Source of the DNA: Miniphocaeibacter halophilus
Lineage (GTDB): Bacteria > Bacillota > Clostridia > Tissierellales > Peptoniphilaceae
DNA: 64,000 bases
Reading direction: 5' to 3'
Assembly: GCF_016458825.1 (NCBI RefSeq)
Contig: NZ_CP066744.1
Span: 377,001-441,000 of the forward strand
Position numbers and translations under genes: made by a program. The notes beneath the pieces were generated by a model. That model saw only the letters and a list, made by a program, of their open reading frames with translations, was not told the DNA's origin and did no database searches. How positions within the stretch are numbered: the stretch's first letter is position 1; the number at the start of each line of letters is the position of its first letter. Positions 34,979 to 42,812 of this stretch are shown one piece after another.

Positions 34979-36490
34979 TTAAAGTGTTTCTGGATTTCTA
35001 GTATCCATTATTTCTTTCATTCTCTCTTCATGAGTTAATATTTTATTTTTAGTAGCTAATGATACGACAACTACCAATACTAAAGATATTATTGTTGCTG
35101 GAATTGAAGGTCCTTTAAATGTATTTAAGATAAAGTCATTTACAGCCGGTACTAATAAGAATACTATTCCAAAACCAGTTCCACCAACAACTGCTGCTAT
35201 TCCTCCCTGCCAAGTAGCTTTTTTCCATAAAGCACCTACAAACATAGCTACTGAAACTCCAGGTATAATTGATCCTATTACATTTGTTATATAGCTCATA
35301 ACATCATTGGCAAATAATGTTGCAACAAATGCAAGGGCTAAGGTACCAACTGTAGCAACTCTACTCCAAACTGTCATTTTCTTTTCAGAAATATGTTTTC
35401 CACCTGTAACTATTGGATAAACATCTGTTAAAAGTATATTTACAGCTGCTATAGCATCTGAATCACCTGATGATAGTGTTGCAGATAAGCCTGAGATCAT
35501 AAATACTAATCCCAATGCAGGCCCCAATACAGAAGTTGCTATATAGGTAAAGGAGAAGTCCGGATTATTCAATACTTCAGTAGCATTATTTTTTGTAGCA
35601 ATTACATAAGCTGCCATACCTATTATTGCTGGTAAAAATGAAAATATAAATAATGCAATTCCTGACATACTTAAAGCTTTACATGCGGATTTATCGTCTT
35701 TAGATGTGTATATTCTAAGCCTGTAAGTAGGTGTTCCTCCCATTGGTATTGCTATTGAGAATATCAAATTTATTAGCCCCATGACACCTAGTGTCTTTAC
35801 TCCGTATAAGCTTAAATTACCAGCATTTCCTGTTGCAGTAATAACATCTTTAATATTAGTCCAACCGCCTGCCTTTGATAACGCAACAACTGTAATAGCA
35901 ACGAAACCCACACAGATTATAATAAACTGTATAAAGTCAGTCCATACAACAGCTAAATAACCTCCAATTAATATATATATACTAAAGCCTAAAACCATTA
36001 TTAATTTAGCATATACCATATCGATTCCAGTTATAAATGATAAATATGTAGCTCCACCATTCATATGATTTCCAAGCCATACTATTTCTATAATAAACAT
36101 CATAATGGCCATTACCATTCTCATTTGCTGACTTCCGTTATAATGATACATCGCTTCTTCAGTCATTGTTGTAAAACCTCTAGAGCGTAGTTTCATTTTC
36201 TTAGTAAACCATACCAATACAAAAATTCCTAAAGCCGCTCCTAATCCATAAGCTGCTCCTGCCCAACCACTTCTAAATCCATTTGCCGTTGCTCCTATAG
36301 AAGAACCTGTACCTATTAAAGTTGCCCCCATAGTACCAAATATTAGAAATATTGGTAAATTTCCTCCACCTGTTAAATAATCGGATCCTGAAGATTTTCC
36401 CCTAGATGAATACCAGCCAATAAAAATCATTAACGCCGTGTATATTACAAATCCAATTATAAAAAACGTAGCGTATTTTGTGCCTGCCAT
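34979..36490 (-). CDS. Sodium:solute symporter family transporter
   Basis: 503 residues with about 13 hydrophobic helices. The SSS-family features are the helix-1/2 region (FIGWYSSRGKSSGSDYLTGGGNLPIFLIFGTMGATLIGTG), TEEAMYHYNG, and VWTDFIQFIIICVG. It would import the catabolic substrate of this cluster with sodium; substrate identity is inferred as an N-acyl aminosugar acid or D-amino acid. It has its own promoter with operator-like repeats in the 270-base divergent spacer. The YheO-type regulator and PLP gene follow. Confidence 0.93.
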   Translation of the reverse strand: MAGTKYATFFIIGFVIYTALMIFIGWYSSRGKSSGSDYLTGGGNLPIFLIFGTMGATLIGTGSSIGATANGFRSGWAGAAYGLGAALGIFVLVWFTKKMKLRSRGFTTMTEEAMYHYNGSQQMRMVMAIMMFIIEIVWLGNHMNGGATYLSFITGIDMVYAKLIMVLGFSIYILIGGYLAVVWTDFIQFIIICVGFVAITVVALSKAGGWTNIKDVITATGNAGNLSLYGVKTLGVMGLINLIFSIAIPMGGTPTYRLRIYTSKDDKSACKALSMSGIALFIFSFLPAIIGMAAYVIATKNNATEVLNNPDFSFTYIATSVLGPALGLVFMISGLSATLSSGDSDAIAAVNILLTDVYPIVTGGKHISEKKMTVWSRVATVGTLALAFVATLFANDVMSYITNVIGSIIPGVSVAMFVGALWKKATWQGGIAAVVGGTGFGIVFLLVPAVNDFILNTFKGPSIPATIISLVLVVVVSLATKNKILTHEERMKEIMDTRNPETL

Positions 36491-36586
36491 TTTAAACCTC
36501 CTATTTAAATTTAATAATTTACAAAATATTTTTTTGATATTAAAAATATTAAACCAAAATATTTTTTTGTTATTTTGATTAAATTA

Positions 36587-36616
36587 ATTCTACAACGTTA
36601 TCATAGCTTTTGTCAA
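36587..36616 (-). promoter_or_regulatory. Promoter of the symporter operon
   Basis: Minus-strand -35 TTGACA (36611-36616) and -10 TAGAAT (36587-36592) with an 18-base spacer. Two of the T-tract repeats lie directly downstream. Confidence 0.7.
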
Positions 36617-36660
36617 GCTAATTTATGAAAATGTTTCTTTCCTTATTTTTTCAAGCCTTG

Positions 36661-36689
36661 TTGTGTTTTTTATCTTTTTTTGGTATTAT
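36661..36689 (+). promoter_or_regulatory. Probable promoter of the deacylase operon
   Basis: TTGTGT (36661-36666) and TATTAT (36684-36689) with a 17-base spacer. The third repeat begins 8 bases downstream. The -35 box is a weak match. Confidence 0.45.
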
Positions 36690-36761
36690 TTAATTATACA
36701 AAATATTTTTTTTGATATTTAACTAATTTTTTTTTAGTCAATTTATCAAGGAGTGAAAATC

Positions 36762-38360
36762 ATGATCCAACTTTTAATAAAAAATGGTTTCATAGTAGAT
36801 GGAACAAACACTAAAGGTTATATAGGAGATATTGCTGTAGATAAGGGGAAAATAATAAAAATAGACAAATCTATTAACGAAGAAGCTGATACTGTAATTG
36901 ATGCTAGCGGCAAAATCATTTCACCGGGTTTTATAGATGCACATAGACATAGTGATGCCTTTGTTTTTAAGGAAAATTATGGTGAAATACAAATTAGGCA
37001 GGGAATTACTACTACAATAAATGGAAATTGTGGCTTAAGTGTTGTTCCTTGTCCAAATGAATGGAAAGATGAGATTTATAGTTATTTAAGTCCTATAATA
37101 GGGTCTGTTCCCAAAGATGTAAATTTTGAAACTTTTTCTGAATATTTAAATGAAGTGGAGAAATTGAAACTTCCTATTAATTTCGGCATGCATGTAGGAA
37201 ATGGTACTTTGAGAATGGCTGTTAACGGATTTAACGATGGTGAATTAACTGATGAGCAATATGAAAAATTACATTTATTCTTAAATGATGCTATTGATTC
37301 AGGAGCTTTTGGTGTAACTATGGGAATAGTTTATATGCCTGAAAATATGTATGATTTCGACGGTGTTGTTAAGGCACTAGAACCTATACGCAATAAAAAT
37401 ATACCTTTAGTTACCCATATTAGAGGTGAAGGTGATTTACTTGTACCATCCTTAGAGGAGGTTATTGCTATTGCTAGAGAATTGAACATTCCTCTACATG
37501 TAAGTCATTATAAATGTGTTGGTCCACATAACTGGGGACATCTTTTAAAGGATGCCACTGAAGTTATTATGAAGGCACAAAATGAAGGAATGAAAATTAC
37601 AGCCGATATTTATCCTTGGACTGCAGGTTCTACTCAACTAGTTCAGTTATTACCTCCTGAATTTTTAGAAGGCGGCCATGATAAAACCATAGAAAGATTA
37701 AAGGATCCAATAAAAAGAGCTGAATGCAAAAATATATTAGAAAATAAACAAGAATATTTTGAAAATCTACTTTATTCTGTAGGTTGGCATTCAATTATGA
37801 TTACAACTGTTCAAAAGGAAAAAAATCAAAAATTTGTAGGTAAAAGAGTTAGTGAAATTGCAGAAGAACTTGGGAGAGATCCATACGATGTAGCTTTTGA
37901 TCTACTTGTAGAAGAGGATTTAAATGTTTCTATGGTGAACTTTATAGTTTCAGATGAAGATATTGAAACTATATTAAAATATCCTTTTACCTCTATCATA
38001 TCCGATTCTGTATATCCTGATGGAGGTCTACCTCATCCACGACAAATAGGAACTCATGCTAAGATTCTTGAAGAATATGTTAAAGAAAAAAATATATTGT
38101 CCTTGGAAGAAGCAATATATAAAATGACATATTTGCCAGCTAAAATCTTTGGAATTGAAAATAAGGGAAGAATTAAAGAAGGATATGATGCAGATTTAGC
38201 AATATTCGATTTAAGCAATATTAAAAATCACGCTGATTATGTTAATCCTACTTTTTCGCCAACCGGTTTTGACTATATATTTATATCTGGAGAAATAACA
38301 AACAAATCAGATACATTTATAAATACAGGACTTGGAAAAGTTTTAAGACATAAATTATAA
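36762..38360 (+). CDS. N-acyl-D-amino-acid deacylase family amidohydrolase
   Basis: 532 residues from the ATG at 36762, which has AAGGAG 8 bases upstream. The amidohydrolase fold has the HxH motif in FIDAHRHSD, the metal-bridging Cys in NGNCGLS, histidines in THIRGEG and HVSHYK, and a later Asp in the SIISDSVYPDGG region. D-aminoacylases remove the acyl group from N-acyl-D-amino acids. Its operon partners handle 2-keto-3-deoxy sugar acids, so the likely substrate is N-acetyl-D-glucosaminate or its galacto isomer. A paralogue lies at 25283. Confidence 0.9.
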   Translation: MIQLLIKNGFIVDGTNTKGYIGDIAVDKGKIIKIDKSINEEADTVIDASGKIISPGFIDAHRHSDAFVFKENYGEIQIRQGITTTINGNCGLSVVPCPNEWKDEIYSYLSPIIGSVPKDVNFETFSEYLNEVEKLKLPINFGMHVGNGTLRMAVNGFNDGELTDEQYEKLHLFLNDAIDSGAFGVTMGIVYMPENMYDFDGVVKALEPIRNKNIPLVTHIRGEGDLLVPSLEEVIAIARELNIPLHVSHYKCVGPHNWGHLLKDATEVIMKAQNEGMKITADIYPWTAGSTQLVQLLPPEFLEGGHDKTIERLKDPIKRAECKNILENKQEYFENLLYSVGWHSIMITTVQKEKNQKFVGKRVSEIAEELGRDPYDVAFDLLVEEDLNVSMVNFIVSDEDIETILKYPFTSIISDSVYPDGGLPHPRQIGTHAKILEEYVKEKNILSLEEAIYKMTYLPAKIFGIENKGRIKEGYDADLAIFDLSNIKNHADYVNPTFSPTGFDYIFISGEITNKSDTFINTGLGKVLRHKL

Positions 38361-38377
38361 AGTTTGGAGACAAGAAC

Positions 38378-39022
38378 ATGACAAAAGCTTTTGAAAAAAT
38401 TTTGAATTCAAAGATAATAGCAATTATTCGAGGAGTAAGTAGTGACGACATTCTACCAGTTGCAAACGCTCTTCTTAAGGGCGGAATTAATTGCCTTGAG
38501 GTTACTTTTAATCACAAAGATGATATTGATGGAGTAAATACTTTAAAAAGTATCTCCAAATTAAAAAACAAATATGAAAACGAACTTTTTGTAGGTGCTG
38601 GTACAGTCCTTACTGCCAACCAAGTTGACAAGGCTGTAGAAGCAGGAGCTGAGTATATAATATCTCCAAATGTAGATGAAGATGTTATAAAAAGAACCAA
38701 GGAATTAAATAAAATCTCCATACCTGGAGCATTGACTCCTTCTGAAGCTATGAATGCATATAACTTCGGAGCAGATATTATAAAAATATTTCCTGCCGGG
38801 AATTTCGGTTCTTCTTATTTAAAGTCTATAATGGCTCCTTTAAGCCATTTAAAATTTGCCGCTGTTGGAGCAGTGGATAAAAATAATATTGAGGATTTTA
38901 AAAAAATAGGAATAAATATATTTGGACTTGGAAGTAATCTAGTTAATGTTAATGATGTTTTAAATAAAAATTTTGACAACATTACTAAAAAAGCTGAATT
39001 ATATAAGCAAATTATAGGATAG
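38378..39022 (+). CDS. KDPG/KDPGal-type aldolase
   Basis: 214 residues of a class I aldolase barrel. The catalytic Glu41 is in CLEVTFNH and the Schiff-base Lys136 in DIIKIFPAGNFG; GAGTVLTANQ is also present. The family splits 2-keto-3-deoxy-6-phosphogluconate or -galactonate into pyruvate and glyceraldehyde-3-phosphate. It lies 17 bases after the deacylase and 2 bases before the kinase. Sequence does not settle gluco versus galacto preference. Confidence 0.94.
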   Translation: MTKAFEKILNSKIIAIIRGVSSDDILPVANALLKGGINCLEVTFNHKDDIDGVNTLKSISKLKNKYENELFVGAGTVLTANQVDKAVEAGAEYIISPNVDEDVIKRTKELNKISIPGALTPSEAMNAYNFGADIIKIFPAGNFGSSYLKSIMAPLSHLKFAAVGAVDKNNIEDFKKIGINIFGLGSNLVNVNDVLNKNFDNITKKAELYKQIIG

Positions 39023-39024
39023 TT

Positions 39025-40008
39025 ATGGATAAATATATTATTTATTATGATTCAGGAACTACTAATACTAGAATTTACCTACTAAATAGTAATTTAGAAT
39101 TATTAGATTCAAAAAAATATCCTATCGGTTCCAAGGATTCGGCAGTACACGGGTCAAATGAAATATTAGTAAATAAATTATATGAACTATTATTGGAAAT
39201 TCTCAATAAAAATAATATTGAATACAAGCAAGTATATGAGATTTATGCATCCGGAATGATTACATCTAAATTTGGATTAAAGGAAATTCCTCATTTAAAC
39301 ACTCCTGTCAGTCTAAAAGATTTTTCCAATGAATTGGAAAGAGTATTTGAAAATAGATTTTTCAAAAAAGATATCTTTTTAATACCTGGAGTGAAAACTA
39401 GCAAAGATAGTATAGAATTTACAAATATGATGCGTGGTGAAGAAATGGAAACTATTGGAGTCTTTTCTAATATTCCAAAAAATTTAAAAAACGATAAAAT
39501 CGCCATAATAATTCCAGGGTCTCATACACAGATAATTCTTGTAGAAAATAATACAATACTAGATATAATTTCAAATTTTACGGGCGAATTATATCATGCT
39601 ATATTGCAGGATACTATCTTAAGCCCAATTTCAAAAACAGATGATTTTTCACTAGTTGATAAGGCTCTGACTTTAGGTCTTGCTAATTTGAAAAAATTTG
39701 GATTTACAAGAGCATTATATATAACACAAATTATGCAAACTTTTAACTATGAGGATTCAAACTACAGATTATCATATTTACAAGGAATAATTAACGGTGG
39801 TGTAATACAATCCCTTGAAAAATACTGTAAGTCCTACTGGAAGGATTGTAAAACAGCAATAGTTATAGGAAATTCTAATATACAAAACACTTTTAAAATA
39901 CTCTTGCAAAATTCAAATTATATAAAAAACACAATTTTTCCTAATGATAATATACCTTTTGCACTAAAAGGATTTAAGTATCTTTATAGGAATATAAAAA
40001 ATTTATAA
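39025..40008 (+). CDS. 2-dehydro-3-deoxygalactonokinase (DgoK) family sugar-acid kinase
   Basis: 327 residues. The N-terminal phosphate loop is DSGTTNTRIYLLN, and the family hallmark MRGEEMETIG is at about 136-145. IPGSHTQIILVENNTI provides the second ATP-binding element. It would phosphorylate a 2-keto-3-deoxy sugar acid at C6, the substrate for the aldolase directly upstream. The ATG follows the aldolase stop by 2 bases, without a strong SD, suggesting coupling. Confidence 0.9.
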   Translation: MDKYIIYYDSGTTNTRIYLLNSNLELLDSKKYPIGSKDSAVHGSNEILVNKLYELLLEILNKNNIEYKQVYEIYASGMITSKFGLKEIPHLNTPVSLKDFSNELERVFENRFFKKDIFLIPGVKTSKDSIEFTNMMRGEEMETIGVFSNIPKNLKNDKIAIIIPGSHTQIILVENNTILDIISNFTGELYHAILQDTILSPISKTDDFSLVDKALTLGLANLKKFGFTRALYITQIMQTFNYEDSNYRLSYLQGIINGGVIQSLEKYCKSYWKDCKTAIVIGNSNIQNTFKILLQNSNYIKNTIFPNDNIPFALKGFKYLYRNIKNL

Positions 40009-40023
40009 TAGGAGATAATAAAT

Positions 40024-40494
40024 ATGAATGTTTATGAAAGATTAGAAAAATTAGGTTACAAATTACCAGAAACACCTGCTAAAGGAGGGGTGTATGCTCC
40101 CTTAAAAAAATTCGGAAACAATTTAGCATATATTTCCGGTTGTGGTCCACAAGATAAGAATAAAGAGGTTTTAATTGGAAAAATCGGAGGAGAATTAACT
40201 GAAGAACAGGGAAAAGAAGCTGCTAAAAGATGTATTTTAAATGTATTATCAGTTATAGAAGACAACATAGGTGATTTAAATAATGTTAAAACCTTTGCAA
40301 AAATACTTGTATTCGTATCTAGTAATGACAATTTTTTTAATCAACCTCAAGTAGCTGATGAAGCGTCAAAATTATTATATGATGTTTTTGGAGAAGAAAT
40401 TGGTATTGCATCACGCTCTGCCATTGGTGTAAATGTACTTCCCGGAAATATTCCTGTTGAAATTGAAGCATTAATAGAAATAGAGGAAAAATAA
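40024..40494 (+). CDS. RidA/YjgF/YER057c family enamine/imine deaminase
   Basis: 156 residues. The beginning aligns with the longer YjgF-like subgroup (RLEKLGYKLPETPAKGGVYAPLKK), and the catalytic arginine is in IASRSAIGVNVLPGNIPVEIEALIEI. RidA proteins hydrolyse reactive enamines and imines released by PLP dehydratases. In this operon it would speed conversion of the product released by the PLP lyase. An AGGAGATA site precedes the ATG. Last gene of the operon; a strong terminator follows after about 60 bases. Confidence 0.93.
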   Translation: MNVYERLEKLGYKLPETPAKGGVYAPLKKFGNNLAYISGCGPQDKNKEVLIGKIGGELTEEQGKEAAKRCILNVLSVIEDNIGDLNNVKTFAKILVFVSSNDNFFNQPQVADEASKLLYDVFGEEIGIASRSAIGVNVLPGNIPVEIEALIEIEEK

Positions 40495-40503
40495 ATAGAA
40501 ATA

Positions 40504-40558
40504 CCAGACTAATAAGATGAAGCTGGTGAAGAAACAATTTGTTCCACCAACTTAAAAA
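40504..40558 (+). pseudogene. Decayed 3' fragment of a LytTR response regulator gene
   Basis: This spacer aligns with the end of the regulator gene at 32960-33018, including 24 identical bases (40524-40547 with 32980-33003). It still encodes the GEETICST stretch, but is broken by a stop and indels on both sides. It marks a former second copy or an old recombination event. Confidence 0.65.
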
Positions 40559-40596
40559 AGCTTTTGATTAGATGTAAAACTAATCAAAAGCTTTTT
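40555..40596. terminator. Bidirectional terminator after ridA
   Basis: A 17-bp stem (40555-40571 with 40580-40596), 8-base loop, T runs on both strands. It separates the plus-strand catabolic operon from the minus-strand accessory region. Confidence 0.92.
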
Positions 40597-40654
40597 ATAA
40601 TTTATTTTATTTTTAAAAATACCACCTACAGTAAATATTTCATATTCCATAACT

Positions 40655-40909
40655 TCATTTTTTTATTTTTTCCTTGTTTAAATCATTAAAAAATGAGAGC
40701 AGTACTACTATTAATGACATTAATAGACTGGTAATTACACTATCTAAATCTATGTTAGACAGAAAAAATTGTGCGATATTACTTATTGTTAGAAATGAAA
40801 CAAATAAACCAACATATTTTGTTTTTTTATTTATTTTCTTCCCTATACTCTCCCAAGTAATTATTACTAGCACAATGGATATAGTATTAACTATTCTTAA
40901 AGCATTCAT
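40655..40909 (-). CDS. Small hypothetical membrane protein
   Basis: 84 residues with three hydrophobic segments (about 5-20, 30-50, 58-75) and a lysine-rich C-terminus (NDLNKEKIKK). GGGAG lies 7 bases before the ATG. No family recognised. It is downstream of the CPBP protease gene on the same strand, separated by 130 bases. Its size and position fit an immunity-type or accessory membrane protein, but that is speculative. Confidence 0.55.
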   Translation of the reverse strand: MNALRIVNTISIVLVIITWESIGKKINKKTKYVGLFVSFLTISNIAQFFLSNIDLDSVITSLLMSLIVVLLSFFNDLNKEKIKK

Positions 40910-41043
40910 GTTTTTTCTCCCTTAACCTTTATAGTATCTAGTAAATTTTATGCATTTACATTTAATGTAAGTCTGAACATTTTTTTAGTTTTTCTAATTA
41001 TATTACCAGTAAAACAACTACTTTTTATGACCTATCTAACTTA

Positions 41044-41682
41044 TTAAAGTATATTTATTAGAATTAACATAGGAATTAAATTGTGTATGGAATGAAGAGC
41101 TATTGAGTAACGTATATCTTTAGTGTACATATATGTTATTCCAAATATCCATCCTCCAATACAATACAACAACAAATTAAGAGACAGTGAAGCCTCGTGT
41201 ACTAAAGCAAAAACAATTCCTGATACAAACACAGCTAAGAAATTACTAAAAAAATTATTTTTATTAAAGAAATAATTAAAAAATATTCCCCTGAAAATAT
41301 ATTCTTCTAATATAGGTCCATAAATAACAACTCTTAAAAATGTAATAATCCGGTTTAATCCTATAAATTCAATTATTGCTTGCTGATTTGAAGAAATGTT
41401 TTGGATAAAATAATTAAAAATTAAAATAAATAACTCATTTATAAATAACATTCCTAAAAGAAACAGAATAAGTTTTTTACTTAATGGATTTTTACCAAAA
41501 CCATTAGGATTATAAGTATTTAGTTGATTATTATATTTTTTTACTATGAAAATAATAATAAATATAAACATAGCTGAGTATAATAATATTAAAGTTGGTT
41601 GATTTAAATTTATATCAACCATTATTAAATCAGGAATTAAATTTAATATTATAAAACAAATAAAAAAAACTATTCTTCTCAT
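41044..41682 (-). CDS. CPBP family intramembrane glutamic endopeptidase
   Basis: 212 residues with about six membrane helices. The three catalytic motifs of the CAAX/bacteriocin-processing family are present: EEYIFRG (about 121-127), FALVHE, and a late HSIHN. These proteases mature or destroy membrane peptides and are common near bacteriocin genes, where they can give immunity. GGGAG precedes the ATG. Several small membrane ORFs lie just upstream on the same strand, so processing of one of them is a reasonable guess. Confidence 0.9.
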   Translation of the reverse strand: MRRIVFFICFIILNLIPDLIMVDINLNQPTLILLYSAMFIFIIIFIVKKYNNQLNTYNPNGFGKNPLSKKLILFLLGMLFINELFILIFNYFIQNISSNQQAIIEFIGLNRIITFLRVVIYGPILEEYIFRGIFFNYFFNKNNFFSNFLAVFVSGIVFALVHEASLSLNLLLYCIGGWIFGITYMYTKDIRYSIALHSIHNLIPMLILINIL

Positions 41683-41917
41683 TTTTCTCCCGTTGATTGT
41701 TCTTGCATTACTATCTATCTTTAACCTTCCCTTTTAATTTATTGACAAAACAGCTATTCCAATATTATATTACTTTATTTCTTTAGTTTAAAAAATATGC
41801 TCAACAAATCTACTTACAATATATAGGATGGCACAAGACTAAATTAAGCAATTGAAAATTTGCTGTCTTTTTGTTTATAATAAAAACTCCAAACACTATA
41901 CCTGAAAAAATTGTACT

Positions 41918-42142
41918 TTAATGATTTGTGGTTATACCAGGGTAATATCCGTTTCCCAAATCTTCCCCCATTTTGCCAAGTCCTTTTCCAAACCAATATA
42001 TAGCCTTTCCTACCTTTTCTCCATATTTCCCATAAATATTTTCTCCTTGATATAAACTGCTGGTAGAAAACATTATTGTTATAATTAAACATAAGAGTAC
42101 TAAGCTGGAAGTTCTTTTTCTTTTATTTTTAACCTTGGGCAT
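41918..42142 (-). CDS. 74-residue membrane-anchored or secreted peptide (locus B)
   Basis: A Lys/Arg-rich N-terminus (PKVKNKRKR), one hydrophobic helix (about 12-30) and a 40-residue outside tail rich in Gly, Lys and Tyr (GKYGEKVGKAIYWFGKGLGK). GGGAGAG lies 7 bases before the ATG. The tail could be released by signal peptidase. It resembles a bacteriocin or signalling peptide in size and composition, but has no double-glycine leader or YGNGV box. The 58-residue protein at 21594 has a similar plan. Confidence 0.6.
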   Translation of the reverse strand: MPKVKNKRKRTSSLVLLCLIITIMFSTSSLYQGENIYGKYGEKVGKAIYWFGKGLGKMGEDLGNGYYPGITTNH

Positions 42143-42262
42143 TTTATTACTCTCCCTATAATTTTTGATTTTTATATTTATAAACCCTTTGAAATATAGC
42201 TGACTTTAACAACAATATTTAACGCATTTAATAACTATTAATACCTAAATATTTCACATTAC

Positions 42263-42300
42263 ACTCCTATATTATTTAGTGAGATAGATAATATAGGAGT
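42263..42300 (-). terminator. Hairpin at the end of the locus B small-protein operon
   Basis: A 13-bp perfect stem (42263-42275 with 42288-42300) with a 12-base loop, overlapping the stop of the 44-residue ORF. There is little T tract, so termination may be weak or it may protect the RNA end. Confidence 0.6.
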
Positions 42301-42410
42301 TTACCTAGGATTGTCCCTAGAAAGTAACTGAAAAAAATAAAAATCAAAAAAATATATATGTTCTTGTTCTTAAGAATTTCTTTAATAATTTCTTTAATAA
42401 TTTCATTCAC
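42276..42410 (-). CDS. 44-residue hydrophobic peptide (locus B)
   Basis: A GTG start (42408-42410) lies 9 bases after AAGGAG. The peptide has an amphipathic start made of a tandem repeat (NEIIKEIIKEILKN), then one membrane helix (IYIFLIFIFFSYFLGTILG) and a short tail. The repeat is visible in DNA as two 12-base units. It begins 14 bases after the 71-residue ORF, so the two form an operon. Toxin-like or signalling-like in shape; no family recognised. Confidence 0.5.
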   Translation of the reverse strand: MNEIIKEIIKEILKNKNIYIFLIFIFFSYFLGTILGKLLYYLSH

Positions 42411-42424
42411 GCTACTAGGCTCCT

Positions 42425-42640
42425 TTATTTATTACTTCTATTTGCAAAATACTTCACAATATATCTTAAATGAAGTATTACTGCTACTATTAAAAATACA
42501 ATGTAAATAGCAAGTATAATATTATTTGAAGATTTTCTACTAAAATTATCAATTATTTTTTCAATTAAGTATATTTCTCCAATAATAGGTATAAATAAGG
42601 GTTTTTTGTCCGTATAATCAATAATATATTTACTTTTCAT
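42425..42640 (-). CDS. 71-residue small membrane protein (locus B, first gene)
   Basis: Starts at the ATG at 42640, 6 bases after AAGGTGG; an upstream GTG overlaps that site. It has a hydrophobic patch (PLFIPIIGEIYLIEKII, about 14-30) and a membrane helix (about 44-61), with a basic C-terminus (YFANRSNK). No family recognised. It is the first gene behind promoter B, which shares its 19-nt block with promoter A at 22.2 kb. Confidence 0.55.
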   Translation of the reverse strand: MKSKYIIDYTDKKPLFIPIIGEIYLIEKIIDNFSRKSSNNIILAIYIVFLIVAVILHLRYIVKYFANRSNK

Positions 42641-42664
42641 AATAACCACCTTTTCATTACTCTA

Positions 42665-42720
42665 TGCAATGTTTATATTGCTTATAGTTATTATTATACT
42701 CCTTAAAGTTACATTGTCAA
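42665..42720 (-). promoter_or_regulatory. Promoter B with 19-nt block shared with promoter A
   Basis: Minus-strand -35 TTGACA (42715-42720), 16-base spacer, -10 TATAAT (42693-42698), 2-base gap, then the 19-nt block (42672-42690). The block continues into an inverted repeat GCAAT/ATTGC (42666-42681). Sequence and spacing are the same as promoter A. Confidence 0.8.
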
Positions 42721-42744
42721 ATGTTTCTTCTAAATTAAGCAAAA

Positions 42745-42770
42745 TAAAAAGAGCCCTTATTTAAGGCTCT
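42745..42770 (-). terminator. Terminator of the XRE/membrane protein operon
   Basis: AGAGCC/GGCTCT stem (42750-42755 with 42765-42770) with an inner TTA/TAA helix, followed in the minus direction by a T-rich tract. Confidence 0.8.
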
Positions 42771-42812
42771 AAAACATTATTTTTCTATTGTAGGAGATTA
42801 ATAAAGTTATAG

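Larger units (their letters stand above)
36520..36718. repeat. Three copies of a T-tract operator-like repeat in a divergent promoter region
   Basis: Copies at 36520-36540, 36554-36573 and 36697-36718 share CAAAATATTTTTTTG followed by (A/T)TAT. The first and third differ only by one extra T in the tract. Two lie between the symporter promoter and its gene; the third lies just after the probable plus-strand promoter. Repression by the local YheO-type regulator is inferred. Confidence 0.7.

Noticed and set aside
40337-40537. Minus-strand frame opposite ridA
   Set aside because: RidA motifs are complete on the plus strand, and the opposite frame has low-complexity His/Leu/Gln content typical of antisense reading.
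40674-40925. Plus-strand frame opposite the 84-residue membrane protein
   Set aside because: It lacks a good SD and would face the terminator and the minus-strand cluster. The minus frame has GGGAG at proper spacing and clear helices.
41918-42142. Class IIa bacteriocin precursor
   Set aside because: The peptide is Gly/Lys/Tyr-rich, but there is no YGNGV box, no cysteine pair and no double-glycine leader. It has a membrane helix instead.
42370-42405. Tandem repeat as a CRISPR or satellite
   Set aside because: Only two 12-base units are present, and they fall in frame within the 44-codon ORF, where they encode the EIIK repeat.
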